This document shows positions 26,126 to 35,765 of a stretch of 64,000 bases of DNA, piece by piece. Origin of the DNA: Vibrio coralliilyticus ATCC BAA-450 (GTDB taxonomy: Bacteria > Pseudomonadota > Gammaproteobacteria > Enterobacterales > Vibrionaceae); the NCBI RefSeq assembly GCF_000176135.1, contig NZ_ACZN01000018.1, positions 372,001 through 436,000 of the forward strand. Reading direction: 5' to 3'. The position numbers and the translations under genes are program-made. How positions within the stretch are numbered: position 1 is the stretch's first letter; each line of letters starts with the position of its first letter. Below the pieces are notes generated by a model. It was not told the DNA's origin. It saw only the letters and a program-made list of their open reading frames with translations, and did no database searches.

Positions 26126-26134
26126 GGATTGATT

Positions 26135-26935
26135 ATGAAAAAATTTACTTATCTTGCTCTGCTTACACTCCTCTCGGCGTCCTTACATGCTGAATCCATC
26201 ACTTTTGGTGTTGTTCCCCAGCACTCTGCGAGCAAGCTTGCCAAACAATGGGCCCCTATCATCGAGTACCTTTCCGAAAGAACAGGGCAAAAGATCATAT
26301 TTAGCACAGCATCTGACATTCCAACGTTCGAACAGCGGCTGAAAAACGGGGAGTATGATCTCGCTTATATGAACCCCTACCATTACACCGTCTTCAGCGA
26401 ATTGCCTGGCTACAAAGCGATTGCAAAAGCTAAAGACAAACGGCTTAAAGGTATCATTGTCGTCCGAAAAGACAGTGATATTTCCAAGCCTGAACAACTG
26501 CAAAATACAGAACTTGCTTTCCCCTCACCTGCGGCCTTCGCGGCAACTGTATTGACTCAAGCCTATCTGAAACAAAGCAACATAACGTTTGAGCCGTCTT
26601 ACGTATCATCTCATGATTCCGTCTACTTAGCTGTCGCGAAAGGCTTCTTCCCCGCAGGTGGTGGAATAATAAGAACCTATATGGCGTTACCTGAGGAAAC
26701 TCGTGATCAACTGACTCCGATTTGGACCACCAAAGGGTATACCCCCCACGCTATCGCAGCTCACCCCAATCTCAATAGCAACGTGAAAAGCATAATTCAG
26801 CAAGCGCTTATAGAGTTTGACGACTCCCCAGAAGGCCTCGCTCATCTAGAGAAACTTAAACTCAAGGGTTTTATTTCGGCACAAGATAGCGATTGGAATG
26901 ACGTTAGAGCGCTCAACATAACACTATTGGATTAG
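26135..26935 (+). CDS. PhnD-like periplasmic binding protein in the sypE position
   Basis: 266 aa from ATG 26135, 6 bases after AAGGA (the SD overlaps the sypD stop); an in-frame TTG at 26129 is weaker. A signal peptide (KKFTYLALLTLLSASLHA) precedes a PhnD/SsuA/transferrin-type fold: SITFGVVPQHSASKL, LKNGEYDLAYMNPYHY and ELAFPSPAAFAATVL are typical. Family members bind phosphonates, phosphite or related anions; the ligand here is unknown. There is no ABC permease or ATPase near. It sits 22 bp before sypF, so it may pass a signal to the SypF periplasmic domain, as PhnD-like domains are part of sensors such as TtrS (inference). Confidence 0.85.
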   Translation: MKKFTYLALLTLLSASLHAESITFGVVPQHSASKLAKQWAPIIEYLSERTGQKIIFSTASDIPTFEQRLKNGEYDLAYMNPYHYTVFSELPGYKAIAKAKDKRLKGIIVVRKDSDISKPEQLQNTELAFPSPAAFAATVLTQAYLKQSNITFEPSYVSSHDSVYLAVAKGFFPAGGGIIRTYMALPEETRDQLTPIWTTKGYTPHAIAAHPNLNSNVKSIIQQALIEFDDSPEGLAHLEKLKLKGFISAQDSDWNDVRALNITLLD

Positions 26936-26957
26936 TCATCGACGGGAGTACCTTGCT

Positions 26958-29258
26958 ATGTCATTTAGAATGAAAACCATACTTGGGATCGCTTTTATTG
27001 AGGTCGTTATGCTGATAGCGCTCACATTCAGCGCGATGAGCTTTCTCTCTGAGTCAAATGAAAAACAGCTAATCCAGCGAGCTCATTCAGCCGCTTCAAT
27101 GTTTGCTCACGCAGCCAAGGATGCGATGATCGCCACCGACATTGCGACTTTAGACGACTTGGTACAAGAGTTTATGACCATCGAAGACATCACATACATT
27201 AGGGTGATGCGCGGTGACAAAGAACTTTCGAGTGACGGTAATGAAGCATTGCTGCAACGAACAATGTTGATCGACTACAACTTAGATTCTGTCGTTGATG
27301 GAGTCTTTGACACTCAGGTTCAGGTCACTAACGGAGGAGCAAACTATGGCACTATAGACATTGGTTTCGAAGTCTCCGCCATCAACTCTATGTTGACCAG
27401 TGCCCAGAAAGCAATAATAGGTATAGCTTCCATCGAAGTCATGTTAGTAGCAATCTTTTCGTTCTTCCTTGGAACCTACTTAACCAAAAGCTTGGTCAAG
27501 CTTATCGAGGCAGCGAATACCGTCAGTGAACAAGGGCCTGGTTTCCAGCTTAATGATCAGTCTAAAGACGAGTTGGGGGACGTTGCACGAGCATTTGACG
27601 ATATGTCTGTAAAACTCGAAAAAAGCTATCATGACCTTAAGAGCGCTCGCTTCGAAGCAGAACAGGCAAACGAATCTAAAAGCCGCTTCTTAGCCTCGAT
27701 GTCACACGAAATTCGTACACCGATGAACGGTGTGTTGGGCATTTTGAACATTCTTGAAGAATCAAAACTCTCTCGTGAACAGAAAAAACTAGTCAACACA
27801 GCAACTGAGTCAGGCCAATTCCTCCTTAGTATCATCAATGACATTTTGGATTTCACGCGAATGGAGTCCAACACACTACGATTAGAACACAAGCCGTTTA
27901 ATTTTCGTCAGTGTGTCGAAAATGTTGTTGAAACATTTCAACCATCAGCGAAAGTCCGCTCTCTTGACCTGAACTGTATTCTTGATGGTTCAGTACCCGC
28001 CAATGTACAAGGCGATGAAAACCGCGTTAAACAGATCCTTCACAACTTGATTGGTAATGCAATGAAGTTCACCAAAGAAGGCAGCGTGACAATTCAGGTA
28101 CACGCAGACACCCATGAAGGAAATCAAGTCAAAATAGTTTGCAAAGTCATAGACACCGGTGTCGGCATCAACCGCAGCGCAATGGATTATCTGTTTGATG
28201 AGTTCACCATGGTCGATCAAACCTATTCTAGAAGTCAGGAAGGCTCCGGGCTGGGTCTTGCTATATGCAAACGCCTATGTGAGTTGATGGACGGCTACAT
28301 TGAGGCAGAGAGTACGCCATCAATTGGCAGCACTTTCTCCTTTTCAATCAAACTGGAACTCGCAGACCAACTCATTAGCTCAACTCACCAGAGCCAAAAC
28401 AATACCGAATTGCTGGTATCAGATGCCAGCATATTAGTGGCAGAAGACAACAAAGCGAACCAATTGGTGATAAGAGAGATGTTTAAGCGCATGGGGCTCT
28501 CGATGGACATCGCAGAAAATGGTCGTCGTGCCATCGAGATGGTCGAACAATACCATTACGATCTTATCTTTATGGACATATCTATGCCAGAGATGGACGG
28601 AATGGAGACCTGCAGAGCCATACGTTCAATGACTGATGAGAAGACATGTCAGATACCTATCATTGCACTGACAGCCCACTCTTTATCTGGAGATAAAGAG
28701 CAGTTCCTTGATGCAGGGATGAACGACTATTTGTCAAAACCGATTCGCTTGTCACAACTAATTGAAAAAATTAATCTATTCTTAAGTGATGGCGCGATCA
28801 ACTCTGCTGAAAAATCTGATAATTTAGAGAGTGAATCGCAAATTCTTACGCAGGCTGCAATCAATCATTCTATGAATCAGGACATACAAGTGGATTTAGA
28901 ACTCGTCGACGAAGAAGTCTTAGAGCAAATGATAGAAGACACAAGTGCTGATGTTCTTCCTATGCTAATTGATCATTACATCGAAGAATCTAATGAGCGC
29001 TTAAGAAAGATTTATCAAGCAATGGAAGACCGAGACAAAGAAACTCTAGAGTTTGAAAGCCACACATTAGGCAGCTCTTCTCTAGCGTTAGGAAATCGAG
29101 TGTTGTCCAATCTTGCACGAAAGATTGAGTGTATGTGTTTGGAGAATCATGAACAACAAGCATTTGAACTCTCTGAAGAATTAAAAGAGCTAGCTGAAAA
29201 GTCGCTCGCTGCTCTTGAATATAGAAAAACGCTGGGCTTCATCGAACCAGCTGGCTAG
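26958..29258 (+). CDS. sypF: SypF, hybrid sensor histidine kinase
   Basis: 766 aa. TM1 (about residues 7-29), periplasmic domain (about 30-150), TM2 (about 150-172) and HAMP are followed by HisKA with SMSHEIRTPMNG (His250 by my count), HATPase (DENRVKQILHNLIGNA, DTGVGI, GSGLGLAI), receiver (LIFMDISMPEMDG, Asp540) and HPt (ESHTLGSSS, His702). In V. fischeri SypF relays phosphate to SypG, and RscS signals through its HPt. All catalytic residues are present. The periplasmic loop faces the compartment of the PhnD-like protein encoded just upstream. Confidence 0.92.
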   Translation: MSFRMKTILGIAFIEVVMLIALTFSAMSFLSESNEKQLIQRAHSAASMFAHAAKDAMIATDIATLDDLVQEFMTIEDITYIRVMRGDKELSSDGNEALLQRTMLIDYNLDSVVDGVFDTQVQVTNGGANYGTIDIGFEVSAINSMLTSAQKAIIGIASIEVMLVAIFSFFLGTYLTKSLVKLIEAANTVSEQGPGFQLNDQSKDELGDVARAFDDMSVKLEKSYHDLKSARFEAEQANESKSRFLASMSHEIRTPMNGVLGILNILEESKLSREQKKLVNTATESGQFLLSIINDILDFTRMESNTLRLEHKPFNFRQCVENVVETFQPSAKVRSLDLNCILDGSVPANVQGDENRVKQILHNLIGNAMKFTKEGSVTIQVHADTHEGNQVKIVCKVIDTGVGINRSAMDYLFDEFTMVDQTYSRSQEGSGLGLAICKRLCELMDGYIEAESTPSIGSTFSFSIKLELADQLISSTHQSQNNTELLVSDASILVAEDNKANQLVIREMFKRMGLSMDIAENGRRAIEMVEQYHYDLIFMDISMPEMDGMETCRAIRSMTDEKTCQIPIIALTAHSLSGDKEQFLDAGMNDYLSKPIRLSQLIEKINLFLSDGAINSAEKSDNLESESQILTQAAINHSMNQDIQVDLELVDEEVLEQMIEDTSADVLPMLIDHYIEESNERLRKIYQAMEDRDKETLEFESHTLGSSSLALGNRVLSNLARKIECMCLENHEQQAFELSEELKELAEKSLAALEYRKTLGFIEPAG

Positions 29259-29279
29259 ATACAACAAGGATGACGTCAC

Positions 29280-30767
29280 ATGAGAGCAAAAGTACTACTG
29301 ATTGAAGACTCCACATCTCTGGCAGTCCTTTACAAACAGTACGTAAAAGATGAAGCGTTTGACCTGTTTCATGTTGAAACAGGTCGTGATGCCAAAGCAT
29401 TCATAGAAAGAAACGTACCACAACTTGTGATTTTAGATCTCAAGCTTCCGGACATGAACGGCGAAGATATCCTGGACTGGATCAACGAGAATCAAGTACC
29501 AACCTCCGTCGTCGTTGCAACCGCACACGGTTCCGTGGATATCGCGGTAAGCTTGCTCCAGAAAGGGGCTAAAGACTTTCTCGAAAAGCCGATTCAGGCA
29601 GACCGACTCAAAACGTCGATAAATCTCCACTTACAACAAGCTAAACTCGAACACTTAGTCGAAGATATCGAAGCGAAATTCGACAGAAATCGCTTCCATG
29701 GATTCATCGGCTCTTGTCTACCTATGCAGGGCGTATACAAAATCATCGACTCTGTTGCACCGACAACAGCGAGTGTTTTCATCATTGGAGAAAGCGGCAC
29801 CGGTAAAGAAGTGTGCGCAGAAGCAATTCACAAAGAAAGTAAACGAAACGATAAACCTTTTATCGCCATCAACTGTGGTGCTATTCCTAAAGATCTTATG
29901 GAAAGCGAAATTTTTGGCCATGTAAAAGGTGCATTCACAGGGGCGACTACGGACAGAAAAGGCGCGGCATCTTTAGCTCATGGAGGAACGCTCTTCCTTG
30001 ACGAGTTATGTGAGATGGAGCTGGAAATGCAGAAGAAACTGCTACGTTTCCTGCAGACAGGTACTTTCACCCCACTCGGGGGTTCGAAAGAAATGAAGGT
30101 CGATGTGCGGATAATCTGTGCGACCAACCGTGACCCATTGCTAGAAGTTGAAGAAGGCCGATTCCGAGAAGACTTGTACTACCGCGTTCATGTTGTGCCG
30201 ATTGAGATGCCTCCTTTGAGAGAGCGTGGGAATGACATCACAACGCTAGCGACTCATTTCCTTAAGCTGTTCGCTAAAGAAGACGGTAAGAAGTTCAATG
30301 GTATCAACCGAGATGCAGAATCTTTACTCAAGCACTACTCCTGGCCCGGTAATGTGAGACAGCTACAAAATGTCATTCGCAATATAGTTGTTCTCAACGA
30401 CGAATCAAAGCTCTCTGTCGCTCACCTGCCTGATCAGATTTCAAAAAGTAATAAATCGACTAAGCCCAGAGCAGTCCAAGCAGCAATCCGCTATGAAGCT
30501 CCTGCTCAAGCGTCACCAGTAGAAGCGGTGGATACGGCAATACAAGCATCAACTCCAGTGGTTGAGAGTGTTAACACACAAAGTTCTACGCCGGTAACAA
30601 TACGGCCAATGTGGCAGGTAGAGAGAGAAACCATTCAGCAAGCCATTGATTTTTGCGATGGTAATGTCCTCAACGCAGCGGTATTACTCGAGTTGAGTCC
30701 ATCAACCGTTTATCGTAAAAAACAGGCTTGGGAAGCCGAAGAAGATGAGCAGCAATACGCGGATTGA
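29280..30767 (+). CDS. sypG: SypG, sigma-54-dependent response regulator
   Basis: 495 aa. The receiver domain has LLIEDS and phospho-acceptor Asp53 in LVILDLKLPDMNG, the same residue number as in V. fischeri. The AAA+ domain has GESGTGKE, GAFTGA and LFLDELCE. A Ser/Thr/Gln-rich linker (about residues 395-440) precedes the Fis-type HTH (GNVLNAAVLLELSPSTVYRK). It activates the syp promoters; matching palindromes plus -24/-12 elements lie before sypA, sypI, sypM and sypP in this window. SypF is its likely phospho-donor. The 3' end overlaps sypH by 23 bp. Confidence 0.95.
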   Translation: MRAKVLLIEDSTSLAVLYKQYVKDEAFDLFHVETGRDAKAFIERNVPQLVILDLKLPDMNGEDILDWINENQVPTSVVVATAHGSVDIAVSLLQKGAKDFLEKPIQADRLKTSINLHLQQAKLEHLVEDIEAKFDRNRFHGFIGSCLPMQGVYKIIDSVAPTTASVFIIGESGTGKEVCAEAIHKESKRNDKPFIAINCGAIPKDLMESEIFGHVKGAFTGATTDRKGAASLAHGGTLFLDELCEMELEMQKKLLRFLQTGTFTPLGGSKEMKVDVRIICATNRDPLLEVEEGRFREDLYYRVHVVPIEMPPLRERGNDITTLATHFLKLFAKEDGKKFNGINRDAESLLKHYSWPGNVRQLQNVIRNIVVLNDESKLSVAHLPDQISKSNKSTKPRAVQAAIRYEAPAQASPVEAVDTAIQASTPVVESVNTQSSTPVTIRPMWQVERETIQQAIDFCDGNVLNAAVLLELSPSTVYRKKQAWEAEEDEQQYAD

Positions 30768-31812
30768 TGTTTGGCTAGTCATCGATAGCCTGACGTTTGG
30801 CGGCATTGAAACCTACGTGCTTGAGCTCGCTAAAGGGCTCAAGCATCACAACACAAGTGTTGAGGTGTTGCTGATAAAACGGTATCAACAGCGTTCTCCC
30901 CTCGTAGAAAAACTGGAAAAAGAAGCGCTCCCTTACCAGTACTTATCTGACCTGGCCACTCAACCTTTGTTCGCACTTATCCAAAAAATTAAACATTCAC
31001 CAACGACTCTTATCCATGCTCATGGGTACAAAGCTAGTCTGCTGTCTAAATGTGCACGTGTTTTGACTGGAGCCAAACAAATAACAACCTATCACGCTGG
31101 CGAAACACCAACAGGTAAAGTCTGGGCTTATGATTTTGTTGATCGCTACACGGCGTTTATTTCTACGCTCTCACTTGCCGTCAGTGAGAAAGTGAGCCAA
31201 AAGATTCCTGCTACCACCCTTAGGCTGAATAATTTCATTGATGATTCAAAAGCCTGTGTGAGCACAGGAGAACAGATCGCCTTTGTTGGTCGCCTAAGCC
31301 ATGAAAAAGGACCAGACAGGTTCATTCGATGCGCTAAAATCCGCCCAGATTTATCCTTTCACATCTATGGCTCAGGTCCGTTAGAAGCAGAGATTTCTCA
31401 ATTAGCGCCGCAAAATGTTCAACTCCACGGTCATCAAAGCAACATGGATGTGGTTTGGAAACACATAGGCGTACTTATCATTTGCTCTCGATTTGAAGGT
31501 TTGCCTATGGCGGCGCTTGAAGCCATGTCCAGAGGGTGTATTGTCATCGCGTTAAAGGTTGGAGATCTTCCTAAACTGATTACCAGTGGTCAGAATGGAT
31601 ATTTGGTCGATACGGCTGCTCAGATTGCTGATGTTTTACGAACTCTAGAACAGTTAACAGACGACGAAAGACAAAAGATATCTCAGCAAGCGATTTGCAC
31701 AGTTCGAGAACAATTTTCCTCTTCTGCAGTCATTCCTAAATTGCTACAACTCTACAAAAAATCTGGTCGTCAATCTGATTCTCATATTGAGAAAAACACT
31801 CTCGTAAAATAG
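30745..31812 (+). CDS. sypH: SypH, glycosyltransferase family 4
   Basis: 355 aa GT-B fold. N-terminal LVIDSLTFGGIETYVLELAKG is the acceptor-side Rossmann start. The C-terminal donor domain has FVGRLSHEKGPDRF and the retaining GT4 motif SRFEGLPMAALEAMS (E-x7-E). The sugar is unknown; it should add one residue to the lipid-linked repeat unit on the cytoplasmic side. It starts inside sypG (23-bp overlap). A SypG palindrome for the next promoter lies within its last 40 bp, so the sypH coding end doubles as regulatory DNA. Confidence 0.88.
   Translation: MSSNTRIDVWLVIDSLTFGGIETYVLELAKGLKHHNTSVEVLLIKRYQQRSPLVEKLEKEALPYQYLSDLATQPLFALIQKIKHSPTTLIHAHGYKASLLSKCARVLTGAKQITTYHAGETPTGKVWAYDFVDRYTAFISTLSLAVSEKVSQKIPATTLRLNNFIDDSKACVSTGEQIAFVGRLSHEKGPDRFIRCAKIRPDLSFHIYGSGPLEAEISQLAPQNVQLHGHQSNMDVVWKHIGVLIICSRFEGLPMAALEAMSRGCIVIALKVGDLPKLITSGQNGYLVDTAAQIADVLRTLEQLTDDERQKISQQAICTVREQFSSSAVIPKLLQLYKKSGRQSDSHIEKNTLVK
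31779..31793. promoter_or_regulatory. SypG enhancer site upstream of sypI
   Basis: TTCTCATATTGAGAA, a perfect palindrome inside the 3' end of sypH. Its centre is about 89 bp upstream of the -12 element at 31875. Confidence 0.8.
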
Positions 31813-31860
31813 TTAATATTTTTTTTGTCTACTTTTCATAAAGTTAGCCAGCCTTAAATC

Positions 31861-31877
31861 TTGGCATCTCAATTGCG
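31861..31877 (+). promoter_or_regulatory. Sigma-54 promoter of sypI
   Basis: TTGGCATCTCAATTGCG, GG and GC 10 bases apart. Start of transcription near 31888, 24 bp before sypI. The first TTG could be misread as a start codon of a longer sypI; the promoter shows that it is not. Confidence 0.82.
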
Positions 31878-31911
31878 TTGTTCCTCGTACAAATGGCAAA
31901 GGGGAATAACA

Positions 31912-33114
31912 ATGAAGAAAAAAATACTGTTTGTTCACTACGGAAATGACTGGATTCGCGGAAGCGAGCAGTGCCTCATTGACCTAATGGAACAGTGCTC
32001 TGACCAAGGGTTCTCCGTACATCTATGGACCAATAACTCTTCTTTGCACCGTTATGCCTTACGCAACAACATCTCATCCGAAGCTGATGCATTCCCTCTC
32101 CTACTTGGCTGGCTCGCCCCCAGATTCGATTTTCTAGGTTGGGGCTATCTGGTCCGTAAAGCTTGTAAAATCCTCCAAAGAGAAAGCATTGACGTCGTTC
32201 ATGTCAACAGTGGTGCTCCATGTCAATGGATGGTACTCGCAGCCCGAATCAAACAGGTTCCAATGGTGACTCAGCTACACAGCCCCTATCCTGCCAGAGA
32301 CCGATTAACACTAGGCCTGCATTTGTCCCCCCACATCATCTCTGTAAGTGAATATGTTGCCAGCCAGCTCAAATCTGAGGGGTACCCACGTGAGCATTTG
32401 TCAGTCATTCATAACGGATTGCATGTTTCTAAACTCGACGAGCAACAGACTGTCGAAACAAAAAAAGTACTCGGCATTAACGACGACGACTTCCTTTATG
32501 CGACAGTCGGTTCTCTAATTCACCGCAAAGGTATCGATCGGCTTATCGTAGCGTTAAGACATTTGAACTTTGAATATCCGAATACACACCTTTTAGTCAT
32601 TGGCGACGGTCCACTCAGAAACGAGCTAGAAAAACACGCCAAGAAGTTGTATTTGGAAAACAGGGTTCACTTTGTCGGTGAACAAAACAATGCAGTAGGT
32701 TGGTTAAAAGGCTGTGATGCCTTTGTAAGCGGTGCTAGAAGCGAAGCTTTTGGACTCGTTATTGCTGAAGCCGCTGTCGCCAAGATTCCAGTTGTGGCAC
32801 CTTTTGAAGGTGGTATCCCAGAGTTTGTTCAACATGGCGAGACCGGTATTCTCTACCCCAACAGTGGTGTGGGCCCATTAAGCAAGGCCATGAGAGTATT
32901 AGTCGACAACCCTGACTTTGGGCGACAACTCGCCAGTAATGCCAGCGAACACATCGGAACCAAATTCAATGTTTCGCTATCAAGCCATCGTATCATCGGT
33001 GTTTACAAGAAAATTATGGTATCCCACCAACCCTCAGTCTCTTTCTGGCGCACATTTATCCCGCTAAAAACCTATTTGGCAAAGCGCATTGCTATGGGAG
33101 GTCAGCATGGTTAA
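31912..33114 (+). CDS. sypI: SypI, glycosyltransferase family 4
   Basis: 400 aa from ATG 31912 (MKKKILFVHYGNDWIRGSEQ), preceded by AGGGGAA. A frame-matched TTG at 31861 lies in the sigma-54 promoter itself and must be untranscribed. GT-B fold; N-terminal domain starts KILFVHYG, the donor domain has VGSLIHRKGIDRLI and the motif SGARSEAFGLVIAEAAV. Acceptor and sugar are unknown. It is first in the second syp transcription unit (sypI to sypL). It overlaps the sypJ start by 8 bp. Confidence 0.88.
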   Translation: MKKKILFVHYGNDWIRGSEQCLIDLMEQCSDQGFSVHLWTNNSSLHRYALRNNISSEADAFPLLLGWLAPRFDFLGWGYLVRKACKILQRESIDVVHVNSGAPCQWMVLAARIKQVPMVTQLHSPYPARDRLTLGLHLSPHIISVSEYVASQLKSEGYPREHLSVIHNGLHVSKLDEQQTVETKKVLGINDDDFLYATVGSLIHRKGIDRLIVALRHLNFEYPNTHLLVIGDGPLRNELEKHAKKLYLENRVHFVGEQNNAVGWLKGCDAFVSGARSEAFGLVIAEAAVAKIPVVAPFEGGIPEFVQHGETGILYPNSGVGPLSKAMRVLVDNPDFGRQLASNASEHIGTKFNVSLSSHRIIGVYKKIMVSHQPSVSFWRTFIPLKTYLAKRIAMGGQHG

Positions 33115-34303
33115 TTCAAACGTGACAAAAACACTGGTCTTCGATCCCATAACATTCAAAGGCGGATCAAAAATCGCCACTGTCGAAGCGTTAAGTTTGT
33201 GTCGAGCAGATATCAACCACTTTGTTATCGCCACAGCTGATGTGGAATTCTGGAGGAGCTGTAAACTTACAGCATCACACTCAGTTGATATAGTTGCATT
33301 GCCTCTTATTAAACCATTGGCTAAGCAGCATTACGGCCTCCTATATTGGCTAAGCCAGTGTTATACCGCCCTATGCCTTCTATTTTTCTTGATCAAGTAC
33401 AAGAGCATTGACAGAGCTATCGGTGCATCTGGGCCCGGTATGGACATGCCACTTTACATTGTAAAGTTATTAAAAAACATTGAATTAGTTCAGTTTATTC
33501 ATGGACACGTTGGAAACTCAAGGTCTATCGGTTACTGCTTAATCGTTGCTGACAAGGTGTTTTATCTGCCCTCCTGCAGACCAAGTATTTCTGTCGCGCT
33601 GAGAACATATCTGGAGCGCAAAACGTCCATAGAAGACTCAGGTTCCCTTGTGGAGATGTATTTGACGTCTCGCAAATACCATACCTTCGTTAACGGTTTA
33701 CCCGAGGACAGATGGCCAACACGTTGCCAAACAGATTTCCCCGTCTGCTTTTGGGCTGCATCTTTATTGAAATGGAAAGGACTGGACTTGTTTGTCGAGG
33801 CACTTAAACATGCTGCACATATCAAACCAATCGCATCTAACATCTGTTACATCAGGCCCGTTGATACAGCCATTCCGACAAGTACCGCGCCCGTTGTAAT
33901 TAAATACACGAATTGGTACCAAGACCCGCAAGAATTAGACACGATTAGAAGCCAATCCAACATCTTTGTTTCCACCAGCCACAAAGAACCGTTTGGTTTG
34001 TCCATTTTAGAAGCCTTAGCTGCGGGGATGTGTGTCGTTATCCCTCAAGATGGTTCTTACTGGGATAAACGCCTGACACACAATCTCAACTGCATCAAAT
34101 ATTTACCTGATGATGCTAACTCGTTGTGTGATGCCCTGTTATATGCCGTTAAAGATCGCACCAACTTCAAACGCTGTATTGATAATGGAATGATGATTGC
34201 TGAAGAGTATAGAGCAGAACAGCGCTACTTAGACTTTGTTAAAACCATAGACCCTAATCCGTACCTAAAGCTATCTCGTGAGCCTAAACCTCAGAGCCAC
34301 TAA
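33107..34303 (+). CDS. sypJ: SypJ, glycosyltransferase
   Basis: 398 aa from ATG 33107 (MVNSNVTKTLVFDP), 5 bases after GGGAGG. GT-B type with a hydrophobic segment in the N-terminal half (LLYWLSQCYTALCLLFFLI, about residues 74-94) that may associate with the membrane. The donor domain has FWAASLLKWKGLDLFVEAL and SHKEPFGLSILEALAAG. The start overlaps the sypI end by 8 bp and the stop is followed by AAGGA for sypK, so the unit is tightly packed. It is named by its place in the locus; the sugar is unknown. Confidence 0.83.
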   Translation: MVNSNVTKTLVFDPITFKGGSKIATVEALSLCRADINHFVIATADVEFWRSCKLTASHSVDIVALPLIKPLAKQHYGLLYWLSQCYTALCLLFFLIKYKSIDRAIGASGPGMDMPLYIVKLLKNIELVQFIHGHVGNSRSIGYCLIVADKVFYLPSCRPSISVALRTYLERKTSIEDSGSLVEMYLTSRKYHTFVNGLPEDRWPTRCQTDFPVCFWAASLLKWKGLDLFVEALKHAAHIKPIASNICYIRPVDTAIPTSTAPVVIKYTNWYQDPQELDTIRSQSNIFVSTSHKEPFGLSILEALAAGMCVVIPQDGSYWDKRLTHNLNCIKYLPDDANSLCDALLYAVKDRTNFKRCIDNGMMIAEEYRAEQRYLDFVKTIDPNPYLKLSREPKPQSH

Positions 34304-34313
34304 GGAACATGTT

Positions 34314-35765
34314 ATGCGACATAGAATATTGCAGTGGTTTAAACAAGACAACGTCACCAGTATGGCGCTCTATGCTCTGAGCCTGCTTATGATGAAAGGG
34401 ACATCACTACTCATGCTCCCCTTCATGGCAAGTTACTTAACTCCATCACAGTTTGGCCACCTTGAATTACTTTCTATCACCACTGTTTTTTTCAGCCTGA
34501 TGGTCGGTTTAGCAATGCATGAAAATCTTTATCGCTTCATTGGTACGATAAAGGATGCATCAACTCGCTTTGCTCGAGTATGCGAATTGTACTCCAGTTC
34601 TTTTTCGACATCCTTGCTACTCGCAGGGGTATTATTCGCAGGTTATTTTGCCGTGTCTCATGCAGCGTTAACCATCAACACTGAACAAATGGCACTGATA
34701 ACGATCGTAGTAATAGTTGAGGCCCCTCTCGCAATCTGCTTAGCTTGGTTAAGACTAAACAACAAGGCGGTAACTTTTTTCAAAATCAGTTTTGTTACTT
34801 TGCTCATTCAGGTCTCTCTGGTCATTTTGATACTCACCAACAATCCAGATGTTACTTTATTATTTAGCGTTGGCGTTCTGTGTGCTGTACTCCAGGTAAC
34901 TTATCTCCATTTCCACAACAAGCTTTCTTTCAAACTGCCTACCCTTGTTCACTACAAACGCTACATCCAATACTCGTTCCCTTTGATGTTATCAGCCGCA
35001 GTCGCATTTGGACTTTCTGGTGCCGAGCGATGGATCATTGCCGAAGCGCACACATTAGAAACCTTAGGTATTTATGCAGTTGCCGCCAAATTTGCCCTTG
35101 CGTTGGGGATTCTGATTCAACCTTTCCATATGTGGTGGATGCCAAAGCGCTTTGAAGTACTTGAAACTCTCGGCAAAGAAAAAGTCGCGCTTAACACTCA
35201 ACACGGTATTATCGCTTTGTGCTTCCTGGGTGTCATTGTTATGTGGATGAGCCAATGTTTTATCAGCCTTGCGCTACCCAGTGGCTACCAATCCGCAAGT
35301 CAGCTTGTTGTTCTGTGTATCGTAATAATGTTGCTCAAAGAAATGGTAGAAATGCTCAATATCGGTGTGTTGTATGCAAAACAGACAAGCAAGCTTTTTA
35401 TTATCAATATTGTTGCTACAGCAGTGGCACTCGTCAGTGCTTGGCTGACTAAAGAAACAGGCGTGACAGCTATCTTACTCAGCCTGTGTATGGGCCAATT
35501 TATTCGCCTTACTTTGATATACCACCTAAGCCAGTCACTATGCCATATTCCCTATAGATATGGCGCATTGTTGGCGTTTGTCCTTATTAGTTCAATATTC
35601 ACGATCAGTGGGTGGTTCAATCATTCATTAGAAACGGCTGGGGTAATGCTTGTATTGCAACCTATGGCGCTAATCGCATTGCTGCACAAACTAAGATTTA
35701 TTTCACTTTCTGCAAGTTCTGTCCAAAAAACTCATCGTCATAATCATGTGGAGCGTACGCTATGA
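34314..35765 (+). CDS. sypK: SypK, Wzx-type polysaccharide flippase
   Basis: 483 aa from ATG 34314 (MRHRILQWFKQDNV), 7 bases after AAGGA. It has about 12 to 14 hydrophobic segments, with MKGTSLLMLPFMASYLTPSQFG at the start, typical of oligosaccharide flippases (MATE-like/PST family). It should move the lipid-linked repeat unit across the inner membrane. An internal cytosolic loop has SGAERWIIAEAHTLETLGIYAVAAK, a conserved flippase block. The stop overlaps the sypL start by 4 bp (ATGA). Confidence 0.9.
   Translation: MRHRILQWFKQDNVTSMALYALSLLMMKGTSLLMLPFMASYLTPSQFGHLELLSITTVFFSLMVGLAMHENLYRFIGTIKDASTRFARVCELYSSSFSTSLLLAGVLFAGYFAVSHAALTINTEQMALITIVVIVEAPLAICLAWLRLNNKAVTFFKISFVTLLIQVSLVILILTNNPDVTLLFSVGVLCAVLQVTYLHFHNKLSFKLPTLVHYKRYIQYSFPLMLSAAVAFGLSGAERWIIAEAHTLETLGIYAVAAKFALALGILIQPFHMWWMPKRFEVLETLGKEKVALNTQHGIIALCFLGVIVMWMSQCFISLALPSGYQSASQLVVLCIVIMLLKEMVEMLNIGVLYAKQTSKLFIINIVATAVALVSAWLTKETGVTAILLSLCMGQFIRLTLIYHLSQSLCHIPYRYGALLAFVLISSIFTISGWFNHSLETAGVMLVLQPMALIALLHKLRFISLSASSVQKTHRHNHVERTL

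Noticed and set aside
31861..31911. In-frame TTG extension of sypI by 17 codons
   Set aside because: The region contains the sigma-54 promoter (-24/-12) and the predicted transcription start, and the ATG at 31912 has its own SD.
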